Numbered from the stretch's first letter, positions 26,341 to 34,525 are shown. The stretch is DNA of 34,845 nucleotides from Holosporales bacterium (GCA_031279495.1 JAITIJ010000067.1:1-34845), one strand, 5' to 3'. The notes: generated by a model not told the origin, from the letters alone. Made by a program: numbers and translations.

Positions 26341-26413
26341 GAAGAGGCAGCAGTCGAGAGAATGAGAAAAAATGGAAAGAAGTGCGCAAAGGGTGTGTGG
26401 TGGAATTCTCAAT

Positions 26414-26438
26414 GACCCGTTCTTTGGTCGGTTTTTTT
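26414..26438 (+). terminator. possible rpoC terminator, short stem
   Basis: GACC-CGTTCTTT-GGTC is followed by GG and seven Ts, 74 bp after the rpoC stop. The stem is only 4 bp, so its strength is doubtful. Confidence 0.4.
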
Positions 26439-26660
26439 ACTTGGGAAGCGTGAGCACATCTGAGGTGCAATCTGAAACATAACTTCGGTTAGACGAGAAG
26501 AACTTTCGTAATAATATCAAGACTATTTGGAATCGCGTTGCAGACCCTGTTTCAGAGCACGCAATGTCATCTAGTCGGCTAACAAAATTCCTGAGAATGA
26601 AAGCGGATTGCTATTTAATTGTACATTTAGCAAACAATGGGTAGGAGCATCGCACACATT

Positions 26661-26685
26661 AAAGGGAATGAGTCTCCTTTTTTTT
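26661..26685 (+). terminator. Rho-independent terminator, 320 bp after rpoC
   Basis: AAAGGGA-ATGAG-TCTCCTTT forms a seven-pair stem with one bulge, followed by a run of eight Ts that partly belongs to the stem. It could be the main operon terminator or end a small transcript from the intergenic region. Confidence 0.5.
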
Positions 26686-26903
26686 CACTGCAACTCTCTT
26701 GCCTCATTTGACATGCGGTCTAGCGTTATTTCCTTTTAGATGAGGCGCGAAAGATGTCTCATAAGACTTGGCTATGACAAGTTAGAGTCTACAGTTTTTC
26801 TAGTTTCTGCACGAGCTTTTAAAGAAAAGACGAAATACGGAAAGCTCGTTTCTGTATAGAGAATGGGGCCTCTGTGAAGGCAATGGCCCATTGTTTAGAA
26901 GGT

Positions 26904-27113
26904 TTATAGAGCTGCTTGAACCTGGCGCGTCAGCTCGACCAATTCTGGATCTTGGATGCCATGCTCGATCACAACCTTTGCTGCGGTTTGACGTGTTTCA
27001 GGATCTGGATTCTCTAATTGTTCTCGCAAAACATCCGTCGGTGGATGCATCGCTTCTGCATAAAAAGTTGCCAGTGCGGCGATTGATGTTAGTAGTTTAC
27101 AAGTGTTGTTCAT
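26904..27113 (-). CDS. small secreted HEAT-like protein
   Basis: 69 aa from the ATG at 27113, with GGAG eight bases upstream. The track start at 27137 falls at the expected transcription start and is unlikely. A signal peptide (CKLLTSIAALATFYAEA) precedes ~46 residues: VLREQLENPDPETRQTAAKV, then EHGIQDPELVELTRQVQAA. The pattern of two amphipathic helices, with R-x-x-A-A after D-P-E, resembles a single HEAT/ARM-like repeat. The function is unknown; it is probably exported to the periplasm or beyond. Its promoter carries a nine-base homopolymer in the spacer, so expression may switch on and off. Confidence 0.65.
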   Translation of the reverse strand: MNNTCKLLTSIAALATFYAEAMHPPTDVLREQLENPDPETRQTAAKVVIEHGIQDPELVELTRQVQAAL

Positions 27114-27143
27114 TTTCACTCTCCATTTTTTGAACATGAGGGA

Positions 27144-27174
27144 AGTATATCACGTCCCCCCCCCTATTTGTCAA
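27144..27174 (-). promoter_or_regulatory. promoter with a G9/C9 tract in the -35/-10 spacer
   Basis: On the minus strand: TTGACA (27174-27169), a 19-bp spacer and TATACT (27149-27144). The spacer includes nine consecutive G (C on the plus strand, 27156-27164). Both boxes are near consensus; only the spacing is off the 17-18 optimum. Loss of one or two G would give 18 or 17. Such tracts slip during replication, and this arrangement controls several phase-variable genes in other bacteria. The start codon at 27113 fits a leader of ~24 nt. Confidence 0.75.
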
Positions 27175-27482
27175 GTTTCTGGAGAAGGTTTTTGCAATCT
27201 TATTGCCTCTTCTTGAAGTTGTTGCACAACCGACCTGCTGCACAGAAACAAGTAAGGCAAGAAAAGAAGGGAGGGGGTGAGCTTTGATTTTGTTTTGCTT
27301 GCAACGTAATTGAACGAATGGGAAGAGCATACGAGTCTTTCTGAATGGAATAGAGAATCTTCTTACTCCGTCCATTCACCTCTCACAACAAGTCCAATCT
27401 CATACAAATCCCCACTCCCCAGTATACCCAGTTCTCTTGCAGGAATTGACACCAAGGAGATCACTCGATACAACCGACGCCA
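27175..27482. other. intergenic stretch before tRNA-Ser
   Basis: It contains purine- and pyrimidine-rich runs (GGGAGGGGG near 27270) and no convincing gene. ORFs overlapping it on either strand extend through the tRNA and are artefacts. No clear tRNA promoter is visible; ATTGACACC at ~27445 may supply a -35. Confidence 0.4.
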
Positions 27483-27573
27483 GGATGGGTGGCCGAGCGG
27501 TCGAAGGCGCACGCCTGGAAAGTGTGTATGCGGTTCTCCCGCATCGTGGGTTCGAATCCCACCCCATCCGCCA
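27483..27573 (+). tRNA. tRNA-Ser (anticodon GGA)
   Basis: A 91-nt class II tRNA: acceptor GGATGGG / CCCATCC with encoded GCCA. The anticodon arm is CACGC-CTGGAAA-GTGTG, giving GGA (reads UCC/UCU). The long variable arm is ATGCGGTTCTCCCGCAT, and the T arm is GTGGGTTCGAATCCCAC. Confidence 0.95.
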
Positions 27574-27933
27574 GAAAACGCTTTTCTAAGCAGATTCTTA
27601 TCAAAAAATCGCAACCTCTATCCTTTGAGGATTATCAGAAATGTTTTCATCTATGGTGGTTTCAGAAAAACAAAGACCAACGATCCTGCAGAGTTCTTAT
27701 GGCGCGTCATGACCTTTTAAAAGACTCGTTCCATTCTCTTCAGTATTAAGTCCTCCGCAAAAGTAGAGGAGAAAGAGAATATAAAGGAATTGCTTGTCTT
27801 CTCAGCAAGGCCCTATCAGTCTTCTTTTGTTGGTAAAACTCTACATGTGCTACTTTAATTGATGGACCAACTTCGCTGCCTTGTTGTATCCTTTGTTTAT
27901 TCAGTAAAGGCTCACTATTCTTCGCAGCAAACA
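27574..27933. other. 360-bp region between tRNA-Ser and dnaQ
   Basis: An AGAAAA-CGC-TTTTCT hairpin follows the tRNA directly (27573-27587), without a U-run. A TCCTC/GAGGA hairpin lies near 27750-27772, downstream of dnaQ on its strand, also without a U-run. No gene or known RNA was recognised. Confidence 0.4.
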
Positions 27934-28617
27934 CTACAGATTCCACAGAGATTCTTTCATGCCTGCGCAAAAAGCTTTGTGCGCAACGATTTCTTCTTGA
28001 GTTGGTGCAAATACCCGGTGTGGATATTTCTTAACAAAAGCAGTACCAGCAACTTTTTGCTGATTTGAGCTTTCAAGAGCAAGCCCTGCTTGTTTGCCAC
28101 CCATAAGATACAGGTACACTTCGGCTAGCAACGTGCAGTCTAACAAAGCCCCGTGTAAGGTGCGCTGCGAGCTATCCACGTTAAAACGCCGACACAACGC
28201 ATCTAGACTCGCAGGTGCTCCAGGAAACAGGCGGCGCGCCAAAGAAAGCGTATCGATAACACGATCGGTTCTTAACGGCGGCTTATCAAGACGTGCGAGC
28301 TCTGCATTTAAAAATCTTATATCGAATGAAGCGTTGTGAATAACCAGTTGATCTTCAGCAATAAAATCCAGAAAATCCTCAGCAATCTGCTCAAATAAAG
28401 GAAAGTCCTTCAGAAAAGCGTACGTCAAACCTGTGACAGCCGAGGCCTCAGGATGCACTTCTCGCTGTGGATTAATGTATGTATGGAACGTTCTTCCTGT
28501 TGGCACAAAGTTATAAATCTCCACACAGCCGATTTCTACAACGCGATCCCCGTTCTTTGAGTCTAAGCCTGTTGTTTCTGTATCTAAAACAATTTTCCTA
28601 TGCACATTAACACTCAC
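27934..28617 (-). CDS. dnaQ: DNA polymerase III epsilon subunit, 3'-5' proofreading exonuclease
   Basis: 227 aa, DEDDh family. ExoI is VLDTETTGLD (Asp12, Glu14), ExoII is VIHNASFDIRFLNAEL (Asp99), and ExoIIIepsilon is HGALLDCTLLAEVYL (His155, Asp160). The C-terminal tail (~185-227) is where epsilon normally binds the polymerase alpha subunit; it also holds VFAPTQEEIVAHKAF. It edits misincorporated bases during chromosome replication. The GTG at 28617 has AGAAGAG upstream; GTG at codon 5 (VHRKIV) is an alternative. It is divergent from the regulator-phosphatase gene with only 44 bp between start codons. Confidence 0.95.
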   Translation of the reverse strand: MSVNVHRKIVLDTETTGLDSKNGDRVVEIGCVEIYNFVPTGRTFHTYINPQREVHPEASAVTGLTYAFLKDFPLFEQIAEDFLDFIAEDQLVIHNASFDIRFLNAELARLDKPPLRTDRVIDTLSLARRLFPGAPASLDALCRRFNVDSSQRTLHGALLDCTLLAEVYLYLMGGKQAGLALESSNQQKVAGTAFVKKYPHRVFAPTQEEIVAHKAFCAGMKESLWNL

Positions 28618-28661
28618 GCAACACTCTTCTTATAATCTAATAGCAGATATAAGGAGAAACA

Positions 28662-29822
28662 ATGACCAGCGCACGTGTACTAATCGTAGACGATGAGTCT
28701 GATACAGAACTGCTGTTCACTCAAAAATTTCACCGTCAGGTGGCAGAACAGCAATATACGCTATTTTTTGCTACTAATGGCGTAGAAGCTTTAAAGATCC
28801 TAGAAGAAACTCCTGATATGGATATTGTGATCACGGAAACACATCTACCTATCATGGATGGCCTGACGCTGATTGGGCATGTTACGGAAAAATATCCTCT
28901 TATACGCCCAATCGTTATCTCTGCCTATAGTGATCTAGCAAACCTGCGAGCCGCAATGAACAAAGGCGCGCATGATTTTGTTCTAAAGCCGGTGGACTTT
29001 GAGGATCTGCAAGCAACGATCGATAAAACATTTGATCTTGTATCCAATCTAAAAAAAGCACAAAAATCGCAGCAACGGCTTAATAGCCTAACAGATGAAC
29101 TTGATGTTTCCGCGCATTTGCAGCGCAGTATTTTGCCTGGGAATATTATGAAGAAACCTCCTTTCGAAGTCTACGCTGACACACATCCAGCAGCCGAAGT
29201 TGGAGGAGACTTTTACGACTTTTTCTGGTTAGACGACACGCATCTGGGTGTTGTTATTGCTGACGTATCTGGGAAAAACATCTCTGCAGCTCTTTTCATG
29301 ACGATGACGCGCACGTTATTAAAGTGTTTCTCGAGGACAACTCTCAGTCCAGCCGCTTGCTTAACAAGCGTGAACGAAGCTCTTGTTTCTGAGAACCCCA
29401 CGTTTATGTTCGTAACGGCTTTCTATGGAATAATCGATGCGACAACAGGAATATTAACGTACGCGAATGCCGGCCATTTGCCACCTGTCTTATTCGGGCC
29501 AACAAAGGAGCCTACATTACTCAAAGAAGACCCGAGTTTAGCTCTTGGAATCGATGCCACATTTACCTTTACGGATTATCAATGCCCATGTGCCTTAGGA
29601 GGCGGATTTTTTCTGTATACCGATGGTGTTGTCGAGGCCAATAATATAGCTGAAGAAGAATATGGGTTCGATCGCTTCCTCGCCTGTTTGCGCATCTGCA
29701 AAAAAGATGCCTCTCCGCAAGAAATCACAGAATCTATTATAGAGTCTGTTCGCGCTTTTGCTGCAGATGCTGTGCAATCGGACGATATCACAACATTGTG
29801 TCTGCGTTATGAGAAATCGTAA
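28662..29822 (+). CDS. receiver-PP2C phosphatase (RsbU/SpoIIE-type) response regulator
   Basis: 386 aa with a perfect AAGGAG site. A receiver domain (~4-125) shows RVLIVDDESD (acid pair Asp10/11), SAYSD (Ser88) and VLKPVD (Lys109). The phospho-acceptor position, in VITETHLPIMDG, is Glu59 instead of Asp. A coiled linker (~125-150) leads into a PPM/SpoIIE phosphatase domain (~151-386). Its metal residues are in AAEVGGDFYDFFW, IADVSGKNISAALFMTM, YANAGHLPPVL, FFLYTDGVVEA and SDDITTLCL. The family dephosphorylates an anti-anti-sigma STAS protein and so frees a sigma factor. Glu at the acceptor site suggests a receiver that cannot be phosphorylated normally and may mimic the active state. The stop overlaps the next gene by one base. 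Confidence 0.92.
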   Translation: MTSARVLIVDDESDTELLFTQKFHRQVAEQQYTLFFATNGVEALKILEETPDMDIVITETHLPIMDGLTLIGHVTEKYPLIRPIVISAYSDLANLRAAMNKGAHDFVLKPVDFEDLQATIDKTFDLVSNLKKAQKSQQRLNSLTDELDVSAHLQRSILPGNIMKKPPFEVYADTHPAAEVGGDFYDFFWLDDTHLGVVIADVSGKNISAALFMTMTRTLLKCFSRTTLSPAACLTSVNEALVSENPTFMFVTAFYGIIDATTGILTYANAGHLPPVLFGPTKEPTLLKEDPSLALGIDATFTFTDYQCPCALGGGFFLYTDGVVEANNIAEEEYGFDRFLACLRICKKDASPQEITESIIESVRAFAADAVQSDDITTLCLRYEKS

Positions 29823-30226
29823 TGGAATTAACGCTAGAGAATTCCATTGCCGAAATTTCGCGTCTTTGCGATGCAATAGAGCTGTTTTGCGACCAAGAGC
29901 AGCTTTCTCCAAGAGTGCGTCATGACATGCTGCTCGTTTTGGATGAGCTAGTAACAAATGTCATTACTCATGGCTTTTCTACAGGTGTTGGGGAATGTGT
30001 TCGTGTCTGTCTCGAAAAAACAGAAAAGGGAATATACGTTGCGATAATAGATGACGCTCCGGCGTTTAATCCCCTTGCGGTGAAAGAACCTGACGTGAAC
30101 GCTTCGATCGAAGATCGCCCTATCGGCGGTTTAGGAATCCATCTGATGAAGCAGTTTTCGCAGCACCTAGCATACCAACGTAAGGAGGAGCATAATGTTC
30201 TAACATTTTACCTTAAAGCACAGTGA
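29822..30226 (+). CDS. anti-sigma factor serine kinase, RsbW/SpoIIAB-like
   Basis: 134 aa, a stand-alone GHKL ATPase (HATPase_c_2). The N box is LLVLDELVTNVITHGF (Glu42, Asn46), G1 is DDAPAFNPL and G2 is IGGLGIHLMK. It should bind and inhibit a sigma factor and phosphorylate a STAS antagonist, which the upstream PP2C phosphatase would dephosphorylate. The TAATG overlap with that gene indicates coupled production. The STAS protein and the sigma factor are not in the window, so the module is incomplete here. Confidence 0.9.
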   Translation: MELTLENSIAEISRLCDAIELFCDQEQLSPRVRHDMLLVLDELVTNVITHGFSTGVGECVRVCLEKTEKGIYVAIIDDAPAFNPLAVKEPDVNASIEDRPIGGLGIHLMKQFSQHLAYQRKEEHNVLTFYLKAQ

Positions 30227-30276
30227 AGAGGTGCTAAAACAATCGATGTTATAGAGGATGCAGAAAGAGACTTGCC

Positions 30277-31053
30277 GTGGCGTTGATATGTGATTTTCTG
30301 TGCGATGGTGCAATTGCGTGGCTAACACTAAGTGAGCCCACTAAACGTAATGCTCTGAATCAATCCACTATCACTGCTTTAGCTAAGCAATTAGACATCC
30401 TCCAAGAGCGTCAACAGACGCATATTGTGGTCCTATCGGGTGCAGGAGGGACCTTCGCGGCAGGGGTAGACCTGACAGAAGTTGCTCCTATGACGCCGGA
30501 GCAAGCCCTTAGCCAAGATTATCTGGGTTCTCTTTGGCACCGACTGGCGCGTTTCCCGCTTCCTACGATCGCCGCTATTGAAGGATATGCGCTTGGAGGG
30601 GGATTCGAATTAGCTCTTATGTGTGATCTATTGATTGCTACCGATACCGCTCAATTTGGATTTCCAGAAGTATCGCACGGCCTGCTTCCGGGGTTGGGTG
30701 GCACCCAAAAGTTAACGCGGCTGATAGGACGCTATCGTACAGCGGAACTATGTTTCACCGGACGCTTTATATCGGCTCAAGAAGCGTTAACTATGGGTCT
30801 TCTTAATCGTGTTGTGCCGCAAACAACGTTAAAAGATGCTGCCATAGACCTTGCCCAAACGATTATCCGACAACCACAAAGCAGCTTATACCTGATCAAA
30901 AAGGCTATTAATTATAGTACCGAAGCTCCTCTTGCCGCTAGCCTTGAACTAGAGCGTCAGTTGTTCTTTACAGCGCTTGCAACACACGAAAAAAGAGATC
31001 GCACGAAACGTTTTCTTCATAAACAAGACAAAAAGGACGTGACAAGAAAATAA
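30277..31053 (+). CDS. enoyl-CoA hydratase/isomerase (crotonase family)
   Basis: 258 aa. Oxyanion-hole segments are GAGGTFAAGVDLTEV (55-69) and AIEGYALGGGFELALMCDLL (100-119). Both catalytic glutamates of true hydratases are present: Glu111 (GGGFE) and Glu131 (FPEVSHGLLPGLGGTQKLTR). It would hydrate 2-enoyl-CoA in fatty-acid or amino-acid breakdown. Start GTG at 30277 with AAAGAG upstream. It lies between the partner-switching pair and acpP on the same strand. No other beta-oxidation gene is in view, so its pathway role is uncertain. Confidence 0.9.
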   Translation: MALICDFLCDGAIAWLTLSEPTKRNALNQSTITALAKQLDILQERQQTHIVVLSGAGGTFAAGVDLTEVAPMTPEQALSQDYLGSLWHRLARFPLPTIAAIEGYALGGGFELALMCDLLIATDTAQFGFPEVSHGLLPGLGGTQKLTRLIGRYRTAELCFTGRFISAQEALTMGLLNRVVPQTTLKDAAIDLAQTIIRQPQSSLYLIKKAINYSTEAPLAASLELERQLFFTALATHEKRDRTKRFLHKQDKKDVTRK

Positions 31054-31108
31054 CTTTTGGTTAGTCTCCTTTCAGTTCTTTTAATTGATGAATAGGGAGC
31101 TTCTACAC

Positions 31109-31348
31109 ATGTCAGCTACGGCGGATAAAGTTCGCAAGATTATTATCGAGAAACTGAAAGTTGATGCGGAAAAGGTTATAGATAACGCGCGATTCATAGA
31201 CGATCTCGGGGCAGATAGTCTTGATACTGTCGAGCTAGTTATGCAGTTCGAAGAAGAATTCGGCATTGTTATTTCTGATGACGATCAAACGAAGATCATC
31301 ACAGTAGGGGATGCGATTTCTTTCATTGAAGCGCACGTTGCCAAGTAA
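31109..31348 (+). CDS. acpP: acyl carrier protein
   Basis: 79 aa from the ATG at 31109 (GGGAG ten bases upstream); the track adds eight residues upstream that lack support. It is acidic, with the phosphopantetheine site [20 protein letters not shown] (Ser37). It carries growing acyl chains in type II fatty-acid synthesis and for lipid A. fabF starts 18 bp after the stop. Confidence 0.97.
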   Translation: MSATADKVRKIIIEKLKVDAEKVIDNARFIDDLGADSLDTVELVMQFEEEFGIVISDDDQTKIITVGDAISFIEAHVAK

Positions 31349-31366
31349 TTTGTTTAGATACTTACT

Positions 31367-32647
31367 GTGCGCCGTGTCGTCGTTACTGGATTGGGGTGCG
31401 TAAGCCCTTTGGCGTGTTCCGTAGAGAAGACGTGGAAAGCTCTTATCAACGGAAAATCTGGAATTCGGTTAATCGACACATTTGATACAACAGATTTGCC
31501 ATCGAAAATTGCTGGACTTGTTCCATGGAAAAAAGAAGATGGCAGTTCTCCTGATGATGAGACATTTGATCCGTCCACGGTTGTTCCTGCTAAGGATCAA
31601 CATAAAATGGATCGCTTCATTCTGTATGGATTGGCAGCTGCGATAGAATCTGTGCGAGATGCTGGATGGGAGGCGCCTTCTGATGAAGAAAAAGGGCGAA
31701 CAGGCGTTGTCATAGGGTCTGGCGTAGGCGGTTTAGAGACCATATATAACACTTCAGTAACGCTTTATGACGGTGGAGCACGTCGTGTCAGTCCGTTTTT
31801 TATTCCCTCTTGCCTTGTAAATCTTGCTGCTGGTCATGTTTCGATTCGATATGGTTTTACAGGCCCAAATTATGCAACTGCAACGGCATGTTCTGCAGGC
31901 GCACACGCTATTGGAGAAGCTTTCCACCTGATTCGTCATAATCTGGCCGATGTTATGGTGGCAGGAGGAGCAGAAGGTGCCGTATGCCGGCTTGCAGTTG
32001 CTGGATTCTCAGCAGCGCGCGCCTTGTCTACCCATTTCAACGATCGGCCTACAGAGGCCTCGCGACCATGGGACAAAGATCGAGATGGTTTTATCATCGG
32101 CGAGGGAGCGGGTGCTCTTGTTCTGGAAGAATACGAGCATGCACGACGACGTGGAGCAAAGATCTATGCTGAAATAGTGGGATATGGATTGTCTGGGGAT
32201 GCTTATCACATGACTGCTCCTCCGCCAGATGGTGCAGGAGCTTATCGCGCAATGAAAACGGCCCTCATGTCAGCAGGGATGAACCCGCAGGATGTCGATT
32301 ATATTAATGCACACGGCACATCCACCCCGATAGGAGATCAGGCCGAGCTCTCTAGTGTGCAACGTTTGTTTGGAGCTCAAACGCGCGCCTGGATGTCTTC
32401 TACGAAGTCTTCTATCGGGCATCTTTTGGGAGGGTCTGGCGCTATCGAGGCAGTGTTTGCCGTAAAAACACTGTGTACTCATATCGTTCCACCAACGCTG
32501 AACTTGCACGTTCCTCCACCAGATGCTGCAATAGATCTTGTGCCACGTGTCGCAAAAGAGCGGAAGATAACAGTCGTCATGAGTAATTCTTTTGGCTTCG
32601 GCGGTACAAACGCCAGCCTGATCTTTAAGGCGGCACACGATGCCTGA
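31367..32647 (+). CDS. fabF: 3-oxoacyl-[acyl-carrier-protein] synthase II
   Basis: 426 aa, thiolase fold. The nucleophile is Cys175 (TATACSAGAHAIGEA), the histidines are His316 (INAHGTSTPIGD) and His352 (STKSSIGHLLGGSGAIEA), and the C-terminal loop is NSFGFGGTNASL. It elongates acyl-ACP by condensation with malonyl-ACP. It uses GTG as start with no clear ribosome site, so coupling with acpP is likely. A somewhat acidic insert (KKEDGSSPDDETFDPSTV) lies at ~55-73. The stop overlaps accB by 8 bp, a fusion of the usual acpP-fabF and accB-accC pairs into one run. Confidence 0.96.
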   Translation: MRRVVVTGLGCVSPLACSVEKTWKALINGKSGIRLIDTFDTTDLPSKIAGLVPWKKEDGSSPDDETFDPSTVVPAKDQHKMDRFILYGLAAAIESVRDAGWEAPSDEEKGRTGVVIGSGVGGLETIYNTSVTLYDGGARRVSPFFIPSCLVNLAAGHVSIRYGFTGPNYATATACSAGAHAIGEAFHLIRHNLADVMVAGGAEGAVCRLAVAGFSAARALSTHFNDRPTEASRPWDKDRDGFIIGEGAGALVLEEYEHARRRGAKIYAEIVGYGLSGDAYHMTAPPPDGAGAYRAMKTALMSAGMNPQDVDYINAHGTSTPIGDQAELSSVQRLFGAQTRAWMSSTKSSIGHLLGGSGAIEAVFAVKTLCTHIVPPTLNLHVPPPDAAIDLVPRVAKERKITVVMSNSFGFGGTNASLIFKAAHDA

Positions 32648-33086
32648 GATCGACGCCGATGCTATCCGCACTCTTGCAAAACTGCTTGACGAAACGGCAC
32701 TTAACGAAATCGAATACCAGACAGAAGCACTTCGGATTAGAGTTGCTAAAACGTCCCAGACCATAGGAGCTCCTTTTCCTCTCACCGTTGGGCCTAGTAC
32801 TTCCGAGTTTCCTGTATCAGCTTCTGTTGCGTCTTCTGCACAAGAAAATGAGGAAGAGATCATTACAGCTCCCATGGTTGGTACGGTTTATCTTGCTTCT
32901 AAGGTGGGGGCACTTCCGATGATCCGAGTGGGGGATACTGTAAAAAAAGACCAGGCACTCCTTGTTGTAGAAGCTATGAAGGTCATGAATACTATTCGTG
33001 CGCCACATGACGGGGTTATCAAGCGCATCTGCGTTACGGATGGTCAACCCGTGGAGTTCGGAGAGCCGCTTGTGGTTCTCGCTTAA
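32640..33086 (+). CDS. accB: biotin carboxyl carrier protein of acetyl-CoA carboxylase
   Basis: 148 aa. The N-terminal helix (LAKLLDETALNEIEYQTEAL) contacts biotin carboxylase, a Pro/Ser/Ala linker (~43-70) follows, and the C-terminal biotinyl domain holds VVEAMKVMNTI with Lys114 as the biotin site and the thumb region YLASKVGALPMIRVG. It carries CO2 on biotin for malonyl-CoA formation. The ATG lies within the end of fabF (8-bp overlap), and TAATG joins it to accC. Confidence 0.96.
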   Translation: MPEIDADAIRTLAKLLDETALNEIEYQTEALRIRVAKTSQTIGAPFPLTVGPSTSEFPVSASVASSAQENEEEIITAPMVGTVYLASKVGALPMIRVGDTVKKDQALLVVEAMKVMNTIRAPHDGVIKRICVTDGQPVEFGEPLVVLA

Positions 33087-34447
33087 TGTTTAAAAAAATA
33101 CTGATCGCCAATCGCGGCGAAGTGGCGTTGCGCATCTTGCGGGCGTGTCGCGATTTAGGAATACAGACGGTTGCGGTCCATTCAACAGCGGATGCTGAGG
33201 CTATGCATGTTCGACTTGCGGACGAAAGCGTGTGCATTGGACCTGCTCCCGCAGCAAAGAGCTACCTTAATGCTCAAGAGATTTTGTCGGCGGCTACAAT
33301 TACGGGCGCAGATGCTGTGCATCCTGGTTTTGGGTTCCTCAGCGAAAACGCTAACTTTGCACAAATGGTTGAGGAACACGGTTTTCGCTTCATCGGTCCT
33401 TCTCCACAACATATTGCAATGATGGGCGACAAAATCACCGCGAAAAAAACGGCTGTTTCTTTGGGCTTACCGATTGTTCCTGGTTCAGAAGAGGGTGTCC
33501 GTGATGTGGAAACAGCACACAGTATTGCGCAGAGCATTGGTTATCCTGTCCTGATTAAGGCTTCTGGTGGTGGTGGTGGCCGTGGCATGCAGGTGGTTCC
33601 AGATATGTCGTTGCTAGAAGAAAACTATCATGCGGCACGCACAGAAGCGCAGATGGCGTTTGGTAATCCAGAGGTTTATATCGAGAAGTACCTGGATTTT
33701 CCTCGTCACATCGAAGTGCAGATTATCGCTGACAGTTCTGGCAATGTTATAACGCTTGGAGAACGCGATTGCTCTCTGCAGCGCCGGCATCAGAAGATTT
33801 GGGAAGAGGCTCCGTCTCCTGCTATTGATGAGACCACGCGTGCGGCTTTATGCGATCAGGTGCGTACGGCCATACAAAAGTTAGGATATCAGGGATTAGG
33901 CACGCTGGAGTTTCTCTATCAAGACGACCAATTCTACTTTATTGAGATGAACACGCGCCTACAAGTCGAGCATCCTATCACCGAGATGGTAACTGGTATC
34001 GATCTTGTTTGCGCCCAGATTCGTGTGGCAGCGGGTGAGGCGCTATCGTTCACCCAAGATAGCATCCGATTGCGTGGACATGCTATTGAGTGTCGCATCA
34101 ATGCTGAGTCTCCGCTGGATTTTCTGCCATCTCCAGGCACGATCACCATTTATCACGCTCCTGGCGGACCTGGCATTCGGGTTGATAGCGCGCTGTATCC
34201 GGGGGCCATTATCTCTCCGCATTATGATAGTTTGGCTGCGAAGCTAATCGTGTATGGGCACACACGCGCGGAGTGTTTAGCGCGTCTTGATCGCGCTCTT
34301 TCGGAGTATGTCATTGATGGCATCCAGACACTTATTCCCTTTCATCGTGCACTTGTGCGTCACCCGAAAATTATTGCAGGCACTTACCACGTCAAATTTT
34401 TAGAGCAGCATGCCGATGACCTACGCCACAAGGAAATGGGTTTCTGA
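33086..34447 (+). CDS. accC: biotin carboxylase subunit of acetyl-CoA carboxylase
   Basis: 453 aa. KILIANRGEVALRILRACRD, Lys116 (MGDKITAK), the ATP-grasp Gly-rich loop KASGGGGGRGMQVV (158-171), RHIEVQIIAD, GERDCSLQRRHQKIWEEAPS, Glu275 (GTLEF) and IEMNTRLQVEHPITEMVTG (Glu287, Asn289, Arg291) form the active site. It carboxylates AccB-bound biotin with ATP and bicarbonate. Overlaps accB by one base. In many alphaproteobacteria aat follows; here the next 400 bp carry only decayed remnants. Confidence 0.97.
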   Translation: MFKKILIANRGEVALRILRACRDLGIQTVAVHSTADAEAMHVRLADESVCIGPAPAAKSYLNAQEILSAATITGADAVHPGFGFLSENANFAQMVEEHGFRFIGPSPQHIAMMGDKITAKKTAVSLGLPIVPGSEEGVRDVETAHSIAQSIGYPVLIKASGGGGGRGMQVVPDMSLLEENYHAARTEAQMAFGNPEVYIEKYLDFPRHIEVQIIADSSGNVITLGERDCSLQRRHQKIWEEAPSPAIDETTRAALCDQVRTAIQKLGYQGLGTLEFLYQDDQFYFIEMNTRLQVEHPITEMVTGIDLVCAQIRVAAGEALSFTQDSIRLRGHAIECRINAESPLDFLPSPGTITIYHAPGGPGIRVDSALYPGAIISPHYDSLAAKLIVYGHTRAECLARLDRALSEYVIDGIQTLIPFHRALVRHPKIIAGTYHVKFLEQHADDLRHKEMGF

Positions 34448-34525
34448 AGCTATAAGAATTAGGTGGGAGTGGAGCAAGCCCGTAACTTTATTTGATAAAT
34501 TATCGCTTTTTGATATGAAATATAG

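Larger units (their letters stand above)
26341..26903. other. 563-bp intergenic region after rpoC
   Basis: It holds two terminator-like structures (26414-26438 and 26661-26685). It also has a 7-bp inverted repeat GCCTCAT / ATGAGGC (26701-26707 and 26740-26746), and a GGGCC/GGCCC hairpin near 26867-26890 just beyond the minus-strand gene that lacks a U-run. No ORF of note or recognised RNA was seen. A small RNA between the two terminators is possible but unsupported. Confidence 0.4.

Noticed and set aside
26867-26890. GGGCC/GGCCC hairpin as terminator of the small secreted protein gene
   Set aside because: The stem is fair with a bulge, but no U-run follows on the minus strand.
27363-27614. 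Minus-strand ORF of 83 aa containing GGWGGIRTHDA
   Set aside because: This is the well-known spurious translation of the antisense of a tRNA-Ser gene and has no ribosome site.
27489-27749. Plus-strand ORFs of 86 and 136 aa running through tRNA-Ser
   Set aside because: They span the tRNA (27483-27573) and have no start signals.
27746-27970. Minus-strand ORF of 74 aa just beyond dnaQ
   Set aside because: It starts inside dnaQ in another frame, lacks a ribosome site, and the sequence shows no family pattern.
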